Made by a program: the position numbers and the translations under genes. A stretch of 64,000 nucleotides of DNA from positions 620,001 through 684,000 of the forward strand of contig JAGYXB010000200.1 of assembly GCA_022495005.1 (NCBI GenBank). The letters run 5' to 3'. Under the pieces are notes generated by a model. The model was given only the letters and a program-made list of their open reading frames with translations, did no database searches and was not told where the DNA came from. Origin of the DNA: Rhyacophila brunnea. Lineage: Eukaryota; Arthropoda; Insecta; Trichoptera; Rhyacophilidae. Below, piece after piece: positions 1 through 11,814 of this stretch. Within the stretch, counting starts at the first letter, position 1; the number at the start of each line of letters is the position of its first letter.

Positions 1-446
1 GATTGCTCTTTTAAAGCATTTCTTTTTACTTCTTGGTGGGTTCATTTAAAATCCGTATATACTGGCAAATATTAATTTTCATGTTTCTACCAATATCACT
101 CGTAACTCTACGGTCTTCAAGATACCTTGTCACAAGACAGATGTTATGTTTCATGATGCTGTGTGTCATGCGATTTACTTATTTGATGGCACCATAAAGG
201 TTGATTTATTTTTTATTAACTATATTATGTTTGTGGACGTGTTAAATAAGTTAAATTTATAATTGTAATTTGTTAAATTGTTTCTTTAATATTTACATAA
301 ACACATGCTGTCTTTTCTACTTTCTTGTTATATTAGTTGTTATTTGTAATTAAGATATTTTTATAATTTTGTATTTATTAAGTATTATGGCGCATTGGCC
401 AATTGCTGTAATGCCGTAATACTCTTTTTCTAAATAAATAAATATT
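1..446 (+). mobile_element. 3' end of a non-LTR retrotransposon (LINE-T family), cut by the window edge
   Basis: The stretch ends in a (taaa)n-type tail (taaataaataaat) after a conserved 3' UTR, and related sequence recurs at 14,733-15,022, 24,192-24,588 (reverse) and 54,757-54,907. Read in the right frame, the part around 108-262 encodes a C-terminal tail (motif FHDAVCHAIYLFD, then IKVDLFF, ending NKLNL and a stop) whose frame is kept in the 14.7-kb copy despite base changes. This fits the C-terminus of a Jockey/CR1-like reverse transcriptase ORF2 followed by its 3' UTR. The clade is inference; the repeat family and the tail are seen directly. Confidence 0.6.
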
Positions 447-576
447 GATCTTGGTTTTTAATAAAAAAAATATTATTTCTTGAAGATAGATATTAGCCAT
501 TCACTAAACTTTTTAGATCTATGGCCTGGATTTATTTGGATTCAGAAATCATTAAAAAGGTCACGTCACAGGTCAG

Positions 577-1150
577 GAAGTCACATTTTATTCAACATTT
601 TGCAGGAGAGCAGTTTTACCATAATCTAGTATTAACATAATCTAATCTAGTTAAAATACTCACTCGCGTTCGGACTAAAACTCCCTATGTTGGACTTCCG
701 AACTTTTGTTATTAATCTTTTTTCTACAGGTTAAAAAAATAATGACTTAAATTTTACATTTACTCTTTCAGCTCTAATTGGACTACCGTCATTTTAGAAG
801 TATTTTGAAAATCATGTGACCCACGATAGCCACGTGGCTTAAGCGCCGGTCTATAGTGTCGAGGGTCCCAGGTTCGAATCCTGGGTCTAGCAAGAACACA
901 TATTGTTTTTCATTTTGTGGCTGACATCCTTTTCTCGTAAAAATAAAAAAATCTGTTTACAACAAACCTCCACTCTGTGGAGGCCCATATAATCCTATTA
1001 GGATCGGACATGGTCGAAGGAAGACATTGAACTCAGTCCAATCTCAGTCAAATTTTCAGAATTAGGAGGACGTGAATACACATTTAAATCTGCACACTTA
1101 CTTCAAAAATGATAAAAACATGACTTCCGCACTTCAGCTCTAAGGTACAG
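577..1150 (+). mobile_element. SINE-B copy interrupted by a SINE-A insertion
   Basis: Bases 577-819 and 1,024-1,150 align with one uninterrupted copy at about 8,675-9,000: shared blocks include the aggagagc(a/t)gtttta region, taatctagttaaaatactcactcg, and catttaaatctgca. In the 8.7-kb copy the two halves are contiguous across ...aatcaggtgac/attggcc..., whereas here a tRNA-derived SINE lies at exactly that point. The tRNA-like head of SINE-B is missing or unrecognisable in this copy, so it is 5'-truncated. Confidence 0.65.
820..1020 (+). mobile_element. SINE-A, tRNA-derived
   Basis: The head, cccacgatagcc...ggcttaagcgccgg...gggtcccaggttcgaatcctgggtc, has the two internal Pol III promoter parts of a tRNA gene: an A-box-like segment and a strong B box (ggttcgaatcc). 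The body ends in a conserved tail, aacctccactctgtggaggcc (a small hairpin) ... ggatcggacatggtcgaa. Other copies: 13,092-13,318, 61,654-62,142 and a tail-only copy at 59,010-59,074. It is not a functional tRNA gene, because the 5' half lacks a matching acceptor stem. It sits inside a SINE-B element. Confidence 0.75.
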
Positions 1151-1771
1151 ATAGTAAAAATGCCATGGTTGGGATTTGCTACAAATATCTCAAGAAAATC
1201 ATAATCTGGCCAATCTTATTTTCGAGCCATCCCGATTCAGGAATTGTTAAAATATGGTTTAATACCATAATTATAGTGTATTATACAAAATACGCAAGAA
1301 TATTGGTGATCTGCAAGAATTATTAGAGGTACCGCGTGGTCTTCATAATATGCTGAACCTTTTGGGCAGACATTGACTAATAATGATAAAGCTGAAATTA
1401 TTATTATAGTTTCATTACATATTCATTAACAAAATATGATTAGTATACACACGCTGATTATATCAGAGGTATATTGTCAGTCTAAAATCCAGTTGCGAGA
1501 TTAAAACTTAGACATATGGATTATAAGAACCATGTTCGCTCATAAAAAGATTATATGATTCTCCACATCGCGTGGGTTATATAGATTTTTACGAGAAATG
1601 GATATTAGTAACTTGCTCAACCTATTAGGTCCATACTCTGGTTATAAACACACATTGAAAAAAAACCAGACCCGGGATTCTTGGACCCATGATATTATAG
1701 GCCGAAATTTTTGCCGCTCGGCCATTGTGGGCGTTCATACATATGGATTAAGAGAGGTATTTAGTTCACCA

Positions 1772-2305
1772 TCTGCGAATAAATGCTACTTTGGCCTGTT
1801 AAGAAATTTTAAGTCCCGCATACTATCTCGCTGAACTAAAAGCACTCTTTACAAGACACTTGTAAAGCCAGTGCTCACCTACGCATCGGAAACCTGGACA
1901 TTAACTCTGCGAAATGAACGAGCCCTGAACATCTTTGAAAGAAAAATTCTCCGCCGTATATATGGACTGATCAGGGATGGCACCAATTGGAGGAGAAGAT
2001 ATAATGCTGAGCTCTACGGGTTGTACGAAGATTGCAGCGTAGTTCAATCAATTAAGATTGGGAGACTGCGATGGCTAGGTCATGTACACCGTATGAATAA
2101 CAATGAACCGGCAAAGAGAGTGATGTCCAGCAATCCAATAGGACGTAGAAGAAGAGGGAGACCAAAGATTCGCTGGTTGGATGGAGCTGCCAGTGACTGC
2201 CGTATTCTGGGGGTACCAAATTGGAAAGCGGCCACACTGGATAAGAACAGGTAGAGGGAGCTGTTGGAGGAAACCAGGACCCACACTAGGTTATCGCACC
2301 CCTGA
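1772..2305 (+). pseudogene. non-LTR retrotransposon reverse transcriptase, C-terminal fragment
   Basis: One frame reads through NKCYFGLLRNF, LYKTLVKPVLTYASETWTL, FERKILRRIYG, RLRWLGHVHRM and RRRRGRPKIRWLDG to a final ...RLSHP stop. This is the thumb and C-terminal part of insect endonuclease-reverse transcriptases, in which these motifs occur in this order. Two in-frame stops break it: TGA at 1,832 (at an expected Arg) and TAG at 2,252 (at an expected Trp). The endonuclease and the catalytic FADD part are absent, so the copy is 5'-truncated and dead. The intact-looking C-terminal block of 127 codons begins at 1,871. Family membership is recognised from motifs, not from a search. Confidence 0.85.
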
Positions 2306-3480
2306 TGATAATTTAGTTTACCATCCTACTAGTATAAGAGACATATAAATAGTTGATATGCAAAGATGGAAAAATCAAAGTGTGAAAAATTATTTCCAAT
2401 TATGCTGAGAAGAATTTCTTGGATGAATAATAATATTTAGGTATTTATATTCTTAGTACAATATATTTAGGCCGTATTATATTCAGGAATTCCTGGTAAT
2501 CACATTTTCTATTTTATCAGTATTGATAAATATTTTGTATTATCATATCAAAGGAAAGATTTATGACTGAAATATTAGTTGGTTGAAACAATATTGGATT
2601 ATTAGACAAAATAGAATTTCTAATGATAAAGTTGTCAGGAATCGCTTACAACTCATTCGGAATTTAAACATTTTGAACTTTTCGAAAAATATACTGTGGA
2701 CAATAACTTGAATCGTAGACAGGCTCTGTGAACAATAAAAACTTTAACCTTAGAAAAAGTTGAAACATTCTAACTACTTATCACATACTTCTTACTTTGC
2801 TACAAGTCATAATGAATTTGAAAAATACGTTTCTAAAACAAAGAATTTTGTTTTATAGTATAGAAGTATGTCTTTTAAAGGTCATAATGTTCAATTTAAA
2901 TACACGAAATTATTACACGGACGAATATTTTTTTTCTTTTTTGAACGACGTGACAAATTTTTAAATTTATGTAACATAGAAAGCGTTTATATCTTCGTCA
3001 TAATAATTGTATTATATTATTTAATGTTCTCTTAACATAATAAGATACAAGAGTTACTTCCTTCAAACTAATCTTCTGTTTAAAAACACATGCTTTTTAA
3101 ATAAGTAAGTACCTCAAAAACATAAATCTTATAAATAATTATCTCATATGAATGACGTGAGTTCTTTCTTATTCGGTTCAACTTTATTTGTAGAATTTTT
3201 CAAAAGTGTATATTTTTGAGGATTTTTAAAAATAAATCGCGTATCTTAAAAAATACATTAATGTTAATATCATGTACTGAAAATCGATAAGTATGATTTT
3301 CTAAGTATACTGAATTCATTTCGGTCAATTATCGTTAATATCTTTCCAACAGGCACTATTAACAATTAATAATTGATATCAAGACAAAATATAAACAGGA
3401 GTTAAATAAAATATTATATAAACGTCATGAAATAGTACACCGAGTTCTACTGAGTAAGTTAAGTGAGATTATTAATGCAT
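2306..3480. other. no gene recognised, AT-rich
   Basis: Low-complexity AT-rich sequence follows the reverse-transcriptase fragment. I see no open frame with protein-like composition, no tRNA-like boxes and no repeat shared with the rest of the window. Confidence 0.5.
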
Positions 3481-3489
3481 AATTTTGAA

Positions 3490-3890
3490 AACACTTAGAA
3501 AATATATTATAACCAAACGAAAAAATATTTTTTTGAAAAAACTAAGACACCCAGCAGAAATCGAAGGAAATTAAAGTAATACATACTTTGATTTAAAATA
3601 CAAAGGCTGATCGCAAATAGTAACTCAATTAGAAAAGCGCTTCATAGAATATTAAGAGGCATTAGTTAAAATTTGTTGCAATTAAGTACAACGCCTATAG
3701 CATAGGGTCTATGTGCATGGGCGCGAAACCCGAGAGATGCAGGTTACTTTTTTCAAAAATAGATTTTTTATATTGGTTATAATTTAAATTTTCTCAGAAG
3801 TATTTTTAAAATTATGTATGTTCAATAATTAGAATGCCACATTCTTAAATCTTGTGAATTATTCATTGAATAAAAAAATAGTTAATTAGA
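3490..3890. repeat. SINE-C fragments, tRNA-like head and body in two orientations
   Basis: At 3,712-3,890 (plus) a tRNA-like head (gggcgcgaaacccgagagatgcaggtt) runs into a body (acttttttcaaaaatag...attggttataat...ttctcagaag). The same head and body lie in reverse at 20,945-21,110, where the B-box complement (aggaatcgaacttgcatc) is better kept. At 3,490-3,560 a piece of the same body lies in reverse (aatatattataaccaa...gaaaaaactaagacacc). A body fragment also occurs at 21,352-21,410. The elements are decayed and their borders are not fixed. Confidence 0.45.
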
Positions 3891-4239
3891 GATTATAAAT
3901 GTTAATTTTATTTGATCAACGTTTATCCAGACTCATTTCTCATGCAATAATTGGAAGCGATTTGCTCGAAAACAGTTATTGGCCTCTCAATTGGACTGAT
4001 CAATGGCAGATTGTGGGTGAAAAAAGTAGCTGCTGAATTTTTAAGATAGTTATCAGAGACACAAAATATGTCAATGCCGAGTCGTCGGTGTGAGGATCAA
4101 TGGTGTTGTAGGTGAAAGACAATCGTGATTTTTCGTGATGATGGAAGAGTGAGAGTTTATGTATGGATACATAATGTACAAGGGTACAATCGGTACAATA
4201 ATATAAATAAACTGACTGTACATAGACTGACATAGTATC

Positions 4240-5240
4240 GGATCATGTACTTAGATTCGAGTGACGTCATGTCCGATGAATTATTATTCGCTATTTATAC
4301 TATCAAAACAATATCTACCCATTATAATTTAGAAAATAAATATATTAATCGTGTTGTGACGTTGCAGACGTCACCAACGGCTTGATTAGTATTTTTAATT
4401 AGTGCAGAGGTTTTTCTTTCACTAGCAACATTAAGATGCTGCGGTTGGTACTTCCAGAAAGCGTTCGGGTTTGATAAGTGGTGGGGGGGATCGATTATTT
4501 CTGATCAATATCCGCTCGGATTCTTCCCTTTTTCCTGTTGAACTTCGACACGAGTGGTCGTGGGATCGCTGAGCCCGCGTGGCAACAGCCACGTGGTTTG
4601 TAAATACGTTTAATTTTATTATTAATTGGTTTAAGTTGTTTGTTTTAATTATAGTCTCACTCACATGTGGATATTTTGTTTAAATTAGGATTAATTGCTG
4701 AGAATTTATTGTATAAATATGATAGATTGCAGACGGTAATTCGTCATTTGTCTAACGTAATTATTCGTTTATATATTATAATATCATTGTGTATGTACGG
4801 TGGTAAATTCCCTTCGGCGTTGCATCGCTATTTTGTACTTACGTAACTATTTGTTGTTACGTTAAAGTACCATTGACTATTAATTATATTTTATAGGTTA
4901 AATTATCACGGTGTTTTATTTAATTTAATTTTACCCTATAGTATGTTCTTTTACGTTCTTTTTCTTTCAGAGAAAAGTCCTTGGCGTCCATTTCGAGTAT
5001 AGTTTAGTTTATCAATACTCGCAATTAACCGCTGCAACGGTATGATAAACACATCCGTCGGATACCAAATGGCTCCGATGGTCCTTTCCGTAAGGGATCG
5101 GAATTCACCAGAGAGATAGTGCGAAAACCCAGTACCCTGAGCTAGCTGTGCCTGTTATCCACATAGGTTTGGATAACAGTGTTGACAGATCGTAGGTTGA
5201 TATATGGCCTAGATGTTATTCTTTTAACAGTGTCAACTAC
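4240..5240. other. GC-richer unassigned island with two strong hairpins
   Basis: This stretch is clearly richer in CpG than its surroundings. It holds cgtggc-aaca-gccacg (4,579-4,595) and a 10-bp perfect stem ctgttatcca/tggataacag with an 8-base loop (5,152-5,179). A long minus-strand frame (4,431-4,664) has no family I recognise. An LTR, a promoter or a structured RNA are possible; no terminal TG...CA pair with a second copy was found, so an LTR is not supported. Confidence 0.35.
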
Positions 5241-6332
5241 TTACTGTCATTTGCGTCAATGGGCATACGAGTAGCTGACTATTGTATAAAATATAGATAT
5301 TGCGGAAATATCCTTTGCCGTAAGCTATTTACTTATTGTACTTTAATTTAAAACTACAAAAATGGATATTAAATAATTTGTAATTGAGGTACAGTATTTA
5401 ATATCGCCGATCAATCTGCTAACATAGGTCATTAGTTTTTTATCGCCATACTACCAATAATGACTAGTTCAAATTTACACATAAGTCAAAAAATGAAATG
5501 TTATATTTCAAATGAATACAATATGAAAAAAGTTTAATATAAAAGAATAAATAAGGAAATAATGATCACACACTCTTTGAGCCCTAAAATGATTGCTTGT
5601 AAGGACTGTGAATCGTTTGAAGTACAATAAAATACGTTTTTAAATGTTATCTGAAAGGAAAATCGTCGAAAATGAATGAAAAAAAGTTACGATAAGAATA
5701 AAATAGCCTGCGATTAATAATTCTTCTGCCCAGCAGGTGTTTGCTATCGTGTTGGCAATCAAATCTTTGTTTACTGCTGCTTAATACAAAAATCGTGTCG
5801 CTCGAATAAATATTCATTTCAAATTCTTGAATAATGGCGTCCGGAGCTATGTTTACGTTAGATTTTTTGTACAAAGATAAGACGTTACGATCTATGTTTT
5901 TATAAACTGTCACTTTTATTTTTGTCAAAAACACGACATCTTAGGGCCAATACACACCAGCTGCAAAAAAATAATTGAAACTATTATTAATATACAAATG
6001 GAGTTATTAAATTTAATTGTACAATATTTACTTAATTTATTGTTCGCATGCTTTAATCTATTAAGAGGTTTTCAAAATAACCTTCACCAAAGCCTGGTAG
6101 AAGGTCACAATTTAATTAAAAAATATTCTGTATCAAATACTGAATAATATATACAATGTAACTTTAAGATCTTAGAATATATCTTTCTTTATTAAAAATA
6201 CATGTAACCTCAAAACCTTGTAATTTAAATTAATTAACAGATTATCTATCTAATGTATTTTCAATTAACCTTAATTCGACCATTTTTATGATTTTGAGTG
6301 GTAATTAATTAAGAAGAGGTATTGACTTTGAA
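5240..6332. other. no gene recognised
   Basis: AT-rich. A 95-codon minus-strand frame at 5,647-5,934 has no recognisable motif and is probably chance. Confidence 0.4.
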
Positions 6333-6480
6333 CGCCCACGATTGACGAACAGCTACGCTTTAGGCTTATGCCGTTGTGGGTCTCGGGTTTGAATTGGGTG
6401 GTTCAAAATAATTATGGATCAGGTCCATCAAAATGTATCCTGAGATATGTGGACCTAAAGTTAAAGCTCTTTTTGTAAAA
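6333..6480 (+). mobile_element. decayed tRNA-derived SINE, SINE-A-like head
   Basis: The head cgcccacgattgacgaacagctacg...gtgggtctcgggtttgaattgggtgg has a degraded A box and B box (gggtttgaatt) and resembles the SINE-A head. The 3' tail typical of SINE-A is not seen, so either the copy is truncated or it is another family. Confidence 0.35.
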
Positions 6481-7039
6481 TTCAGGAATGTTCTCACTGT
6501 ATATACTTACCATATATTTTGATAGTACATGGATCAATTAAAATAAAAAGTCGAAACGTAAAGTATATTCAGGCTTTATTATTATTAGTAAATTAATGTT
6601 AGTAAACACCTCTTTATACTGCTGAAGGAACTGTCAAAATGGACATTATTCACATTCAATTTGATGTCTTATCAATACTAGTATTGCTATTTATGCGGAA
6701 AATTGTAAATCTACAATTGTGATATTAACACACAATAAATAAATCTGTTTTATCTAGCCACTGAAATAAAAAAAAACAAATTTATGAAACGTGATCTATA
6801 ATTATTGCGAACTACCCATTTGCAGGTGTGGTAAAAATTTAAATATTATTTTTAAATGTGTTTATGGACCCAGAGTATACGCTTAAAAGATTGTACAAAT
6901 GACTAACGTAAAAATTAATTAGGAAACCTTTTCGTGAGGCGGCCCAGATCCACGTAGGATTTTAGAACAAATTAAAAAAAAATCATAGGTTCTGATGTCT
7001 TATTTGGTATAGTAGATTAGATGGAATCTGATGTATGGA

Positions 7040-7240
7040 GTGTTTTGACCAAGAGAATATAATATATTATTAGAGTTTGCTAAAAACCTTAAATGGAGAT
7101 GGGCAGAAATAAATCACTCTAAGAACACAAAATTACTTGTACTAACTTCGAAAGTATAAAACCTACCAGATCAATGGACACTGCTGGAAAATAAAATAAA
7201 CAAATATCCAATATTATCGGAATCGGCTTAAAGATGATTG
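7040..7240 (+). pseudogene. decayed LINE reverse-transcriptase C-terminus
   Basis: The bases around 7,078-7,106 (gctaaaaaccttaaatggag, then atgggcag) match the better copy at 16,703 (gctaaacagctgaaatggag, then atgggcggggc), encoding the (L)KWRWAGH motif found near the C-terminus of insect LINE reverse transcriptases. The downstream part is too degraded to read. Fragment only. Confidence 0.45.
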
Positions 7241-7394
7241 AATTCATTAAGCAATGCATTGAACCGGTTATTAATGAATTCTTTTTTTAACACCACAATA
7301 TTTACATTGATTGTGAAATTAAACAATATTGTAGTTTTAACAGTAAAACAATGACACAAACTTATACGTCTTATACTAAAGAAAATCACATTAT

Positions 7395-7480
7395 ATATAA
7401 TTTGAACTTGCCGTGAATCGAATCCAGACCTCCCAGTTAAGAATTCAGTACCTTACGCTTAAGATTACCAGAGTCCAGCA
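7395..7480 (-). mobile_element. possible tRNA-derived SINE head (minus)
   Basis: On the minus strand the segment reads ...gcgtaaggtactgaattc...gaggtctggattcgattcacgg, with an A-box-like and a B-box-like block (ggattcgattc) at a tRNA-like distance. No second copy was found in the window. Confidence 0.3.
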
Positions 7481-7487
7481 TTGTCAA

Positions 7488-7605
7488 TTTAGCGTTTTTC
7501 TTGTCAATGGGCATTTAGCTTGTAAAAAAATCATCTGGCTTGTGGCATTTTTACTAGCGTTTTTGATGTCTGTAATAACTTTAAATGTGTCGAAAAAACG
7601 CTAAA
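7488..7605. repeat. 118-bp inverted-repeat-bounded segment
   Basis: Left end tttagcgtttttc and right end gaaaaaacgctaaa are reverse complements with one extra T. A third copy of tagcgttttt lies inside at 7,556. This could be a tiny foldback element; no second copy or target duplication was seen. Confidence 0.35.
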
Positions 7606-7853
7606 TATTTAGTTTATTTATTTTTATGCGATCATAGATAAGTTATCAGATACTTAATGCAGGTATGTCGGTACCTATTTTAGTAAGAAATAAGACACGA
7701 TGAAACAATTTCATGCATTATTAATTGTTTTTGTATCTTATTCCGAATCTCCGCGTATATAAAACAAAAATTTAATAATAATTATTCATCTAAACGGTAT
7801 GTTCTTTAATACTCTATGTCTGTCCTATAAGAAAGAACCTCTCGTCTTCAAAC

Positions 7854-7924
7854 ATGAAACGAAAAATGGACGCCGTTGATGGCGTTGATACAATTAAAGT
7901 ATTTTTGCCAATTTTGAATTATAG
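7854..7924 (+). CDS. candidate first coding exon, host gene unknown
   Basis: An ATG in good context (aaacATGaaa) opens a 23-codon stretch beginning MKRKMDAVDGVDTIK and ending ...LPILNYR at a reasonable 5' splice site (atag/gtattt at 7,925). The peptide is charged and not low-complexity, unlike its AT-rich surroundings. If unspliced the frame runs to 8,210, but that extension is hydrophobic and AT-driven. No family recognised and no second exon found. It could be chance. Confidence 0.2.
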
Positions 7925-8598
7925 GTATTTATTTCTCTTAAAATGTGTGGTTTTTACACGTATAGAGAATTTTTCGTTTTATGCACTTTTTTCGATATGC
8001 AAAAGCAAAGGTATTCACTTCGTTCTTGGTAGAATAAATAAAATTATTTGCAATTTTATTTTCACAAAATCTAGCGTTTTTTCCTGCCAAATAGTTTGTT
8101 TTCATACCCCGTCTGGCATGTTTTTGTCAACTATTTCCTTAAATTTTAATTATTCAACACGTGAAATTTTATGTTCATGGAAATATCCATATCATAGTAT
8201 GTCGGTTTAATATTATGATGTCGTAAACAAAATATTATTAACCGTCGCACGATGTCGTTAGTAGAGAAACAATATTGCTATTGCCGTCCATAATATGCAA
8301 ATCGAGTTTGTAATGGATACAAGACCGACAATACTATACGTAACTAGATTCGCTTCATTAATATGTATGCGTTCAAATACAAGATTTCTCCATTCTTAAG
8401 ACAGTGCTACATAACAAGTAGAATCGGTACACTGGTGTGCTGTAATACACTTGGTCGATAATAAACTTAGCTAGCGTCGGACGTTAGTTACAGTTTTTTA
8501 AGCTAGTAATGTCATTAAATTTGAATTGATTAGAAGGTCAACCACCTTCGAATGGCAGAATTTGAAGTATTTCATATTTGCATAAATCATAGGCAAAT

Positions 8599-9000
8599 CA
8601 ATAGCTCAAAAGCTAGAGCACTCACCCGGAAAGTGGAAGATGTGAATTTGAGTCCCGCTTGATAAAACTTTGAAAGTCTGGAAGTCACATATTATTCAAT
8701 ATTTTACAGGAGAGCTGTTTTAACATAGTTAATCTAATCTAGTTAAAATACTCACTCGTATTCGGACAAACACTCCATATGTTGGACTTCAGCACGTTTT
8801 CAATTAATCTTATTGCTATAGCTTAAAGCAAATGACTTAAATTGGACATCCACTCTTTTAGTTCTAAAGTATAATAATTGGAATACCGTTGTTTTAAAAG
8901 TAAGTATTTTTAAAATCAGGTGACATTGGCCTCCCAAATTCTCAGCATTAAGAGAACGTGAATATACATTTAAATCTGCATACTTAACTCAAAAATGATA
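8599..9000 (+). mobile_element. SINE-B, tRNA-derived, near complete
   Basis: The head atagctcaaaagctagagcactcacccggaaagtgg...gtgaatttgagtcccgctt has a clear A box (tagctc..aagctagagca) and a B box (gtgaatttgagtccc) of a tRNA-like promoter. The body (ggaagtcacatattattcaatattttacaggagagc ... acgtgaatatacatttaaatctgcat) is shared with 577-1,150, where it is split by a SINE-A. This copy serves as the empty-site reference. Confidence 0.65.
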
Positions 9001-9099
9001 AAAATGTGAATTGAATTTTTTTTATTAAATGTAGAAATTTCTGAGGTATTTTCACGTTGAAATACAGCATCATCCTCAGCTACGTTTATATTTCCTTAG

Positions 9100-9220
9100 A
9101 TTGGGGAATGGTGTGCTTTTTTCCTTTCATACTGTAGTTTTCTGCTTTTGATACTATGTATAACTTCTCGGTCCTTTTCCATTCCTCTGACGACGTAAAC
9201 ATTTTTAACCATGTCAGTTG
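9100..9220 (-). pseudogene. reverse-transcriptase fragment of a second LINE type
   Basis: The minus strand encodes VKNVYVVRGMEKDREV followed by IHSIKSRKLQYERKK. This matches the block (xRMxKDxExxxTIKxRKLQYxGHI) near the C-terminus of a common insect LINE reverse transcriptase. The frame ends soon after and no other part is kept. Confidence 0.45.
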
Positions 9221-9930
9221 AAATAATTATGAGGATACATCAATAAGGTCACATCTCATCATCATAGTGTGGTAGTTTTAAACAGCTTTATCTGCTATTT
9301 GTATTCGAATGAGGTTGCATGGCGGTCTTAGTGAAAAACTTAGATTTTGTTGAAAAAATATTTTTCCTAAGTTTATAAGGTACACTCAATGTTTTATATT
9401 ATTTGGCTGGACAGATTATTTGTATGATTAAAGAACACACATACGGAAAGACACTACACACACCGGTGTAAAATAATTATGAAAATTAATTATGAATAAT
9501 TTGGAGTTAGCGTCGTTGATGAAACATCTAATTTACGATGACTCGCGATTGAAAGAATATGAATTATTTACGGAATGAGAAAAACAGTAAATTTGTTATT
9601 TATATAATTTTATATATCATTTTCATGTATAACCTATCAATAGCATAATATATATTCAGGTATCTAATGGTAATAATATGATGATTGCACGAGGCGTGTT
9701 AAATTTAACCACGAACAATACGCTTTGTGATAATATAATTATCCACCTGTTTCCTGACAGGTAAAAGTGGAATAAATCAGTTGATTATAATATTATCATT
9801 ACTAAAAATCCACAAGCACCCAAAAGGCTTCTTTTTCGATAAGCGTAAGAGAAAACTATGATCGGGAGACCTATTGATGATTTCAAATTATATACATTTA
9901 TATTTTAATAAAAATCGATGTTTTTTAAAA

Positions 9931-10398
9931 TAATTACAAGATAAAAAGAACTTTTTATATACCACGTTTATAAATTTTGTTGAATCATATTATAAAACTT
10001 GACAAATCTACGTATTAATAAATACTTTTTTGTAGTTGATAGAAATACTGAATAAATATAGAATACTGAAATGTCATTTTGATTTCCATAGCAACGCACG
10101 TACATATTAATAATTAAGTTTCTAGGACCACCCCCTTAGCAACCAATAATAGTGGATTGGATTACGGATTTCTTCCAAAATAACTTTTCATACAAAACAG
10201 AATTAACTGAAAATGATTTTAATTCTAATTAAAGATGGCTAAAAGTATTAAAAGAATACATTGATATCGTGTTCTGATATATTCTAAAAGTTTCAAAGGT
10301 CTTTATAGTCAGGAAGTTAGTTAAAAATCGATTGCAAGATTTGTACTGGATAAACAACCACCAGACAAACAAGAATACGAGCTAAAAAAAACGTGGTG
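9931..10398 (+). mobile_element. HINE-1, Helentron-like non-autonomous element (plus)
   Basis: It starts with attacaagat, then a hairpin (ataaaaagaactttttat), then the subterminal repeat accacgttt. It ends with the inverted partner aaacgtggt. The body has blocks shared by all copies: gaaatgtcattttga, catagcaacgcacgta, caaccaataatag, ttaaagatggctaaaagtat, gttctgatatattctaaaag and aggaagttagttaaaaatcga. One hairpin end plus subterminal inverted repeats is the plan of Helentron-associated elements (DINE-1 and relatives). No coding capacity. Confidence 0.65.
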
Positions 10399-10399
10399 A

Positions 10400-11810
10400 A
10401 AATATTAATACTATGAGTTAGGTAGTCAAAAATCTCTTAGGCGATGCTTAGAAAACTTAATAAACTCAATTTAAATATACGTGATAATACCATAAATAAG
10501 ACCATAAAATATATGTAATAATAATATGGGGCCTGTGACAAATTCATATTTTATAATTTTTTTTACAATTATTGTAAGTTTATCTTTGACTTAAATTAAA
10601 AAAATATTATTGTTTTTAATATTTTTAGGTACATATTTATCAATTAATACAGTTGAAATTGTAAATTATCAAAGAAATGTCTCAAATTGCAAGCTTCGTA
10701 TTTTTCCGCTAGGTGCCTTTGGTAGGTAAAGACATCGCCGGTGGTGCTATCGATGTAACAATCGTTAATAAACTAAACTACATAATATGACATAATAATT
10801 TATATACAAATTGTTATATTATTCGTCCAACCCAGAACAAGTCCTATATTGAGTCAATCAAAATTTAATAACAATTATCCGTTTATTTGTTGTTTTTGCT
10901 ATCCAAAATAGTTGGTCAATATTAAAGGGGACCTGAGATAACATAGGTAATCCTCTCGGGGAGCAAAGCTTGGCATGAGATTTGATCACTACATTCTAAT
11001 GCGCGCTAATCCCAAGACAAAACTAGCAGTTCAAATGGATGGAGCAAATAATTAAAACTAAAAAGTGGCTACGTGGTGTAATTTTTTATACTTAGGTGAT
11101 TTATATTAAACGGTGTAATTGCCTGCTTCATTTCAATAATATTTCGCATAGTGCAAGTTAATTTAAAAATTGTGTTAATAGGAAAACTGAGTTGAATTGT
11201 ATCCACTTATTTATAGTGTAGCTATCCATTACTGAAAATTATATTAAATATTATTCCGGATGAAATTAAAGCAAGCAAGACTGAATCAAACGAGGTTATT
11301 TTTTAGGTTTAAGAATGAGAACATAAAACTAAGAATAATCAAATTGTTGATTTAATATTATATTTTCGAAAGATGGGCGCCTAAGTAAAATTTTAATAGC
11401 TTTTTACAAGTATTTTAAATATAATTGTCACCAACATGGCATTTTTTTCTTGCTGTTTTTTTTTTTTTTTTAATATATTGATGAATTTTATTTAAGAATT
11501 CTTGCAAATAATAGAGCTCTTCTTCTAACTAACCATAACCGTGATAAAAAACCTTCACTAAAATAATTGCAAACTTCTTGAAAATCTGTGAGGCACATAC
11601 ATATATAATGTTTGCCCTTAAAAACAGAAAAATGACAGTTTCATAAATTTTTTAAAAACATTTTCATGAAAATGTAAGTTTACACTTCTGCATAATATGA
11701 AAGAAGAAGTGAGATAGATCTAAAATCACTAAATATTTTTAGGGGAGCAAAAAGAAGATTGAATTTTAAACCATTCTTCCATGTAAACTTTAATATTTCT
11801 TTCTTCTCTT
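10400..11810. other. no gene recognised
   Basis: AT-rich sequence with a short GC-richer patch at about 10,925-11,050. No repeat shared with the rest of the window and no protein-like frame. Confidence 0.4.
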
Positions 11811-11814
11811 CTTC

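Noticed and set aside
820..900. tRNA gene
   Set aside because: It has A and B boxes but no matching acceptor stem, and the same head recurs with a shared body and tail, so it is a SINE.
4240..5060. Possible LTR with tggcgtcc as primer binding site
   Set aside because: No second LTR copy, no TG...CA borders and no gag/pol nearby.
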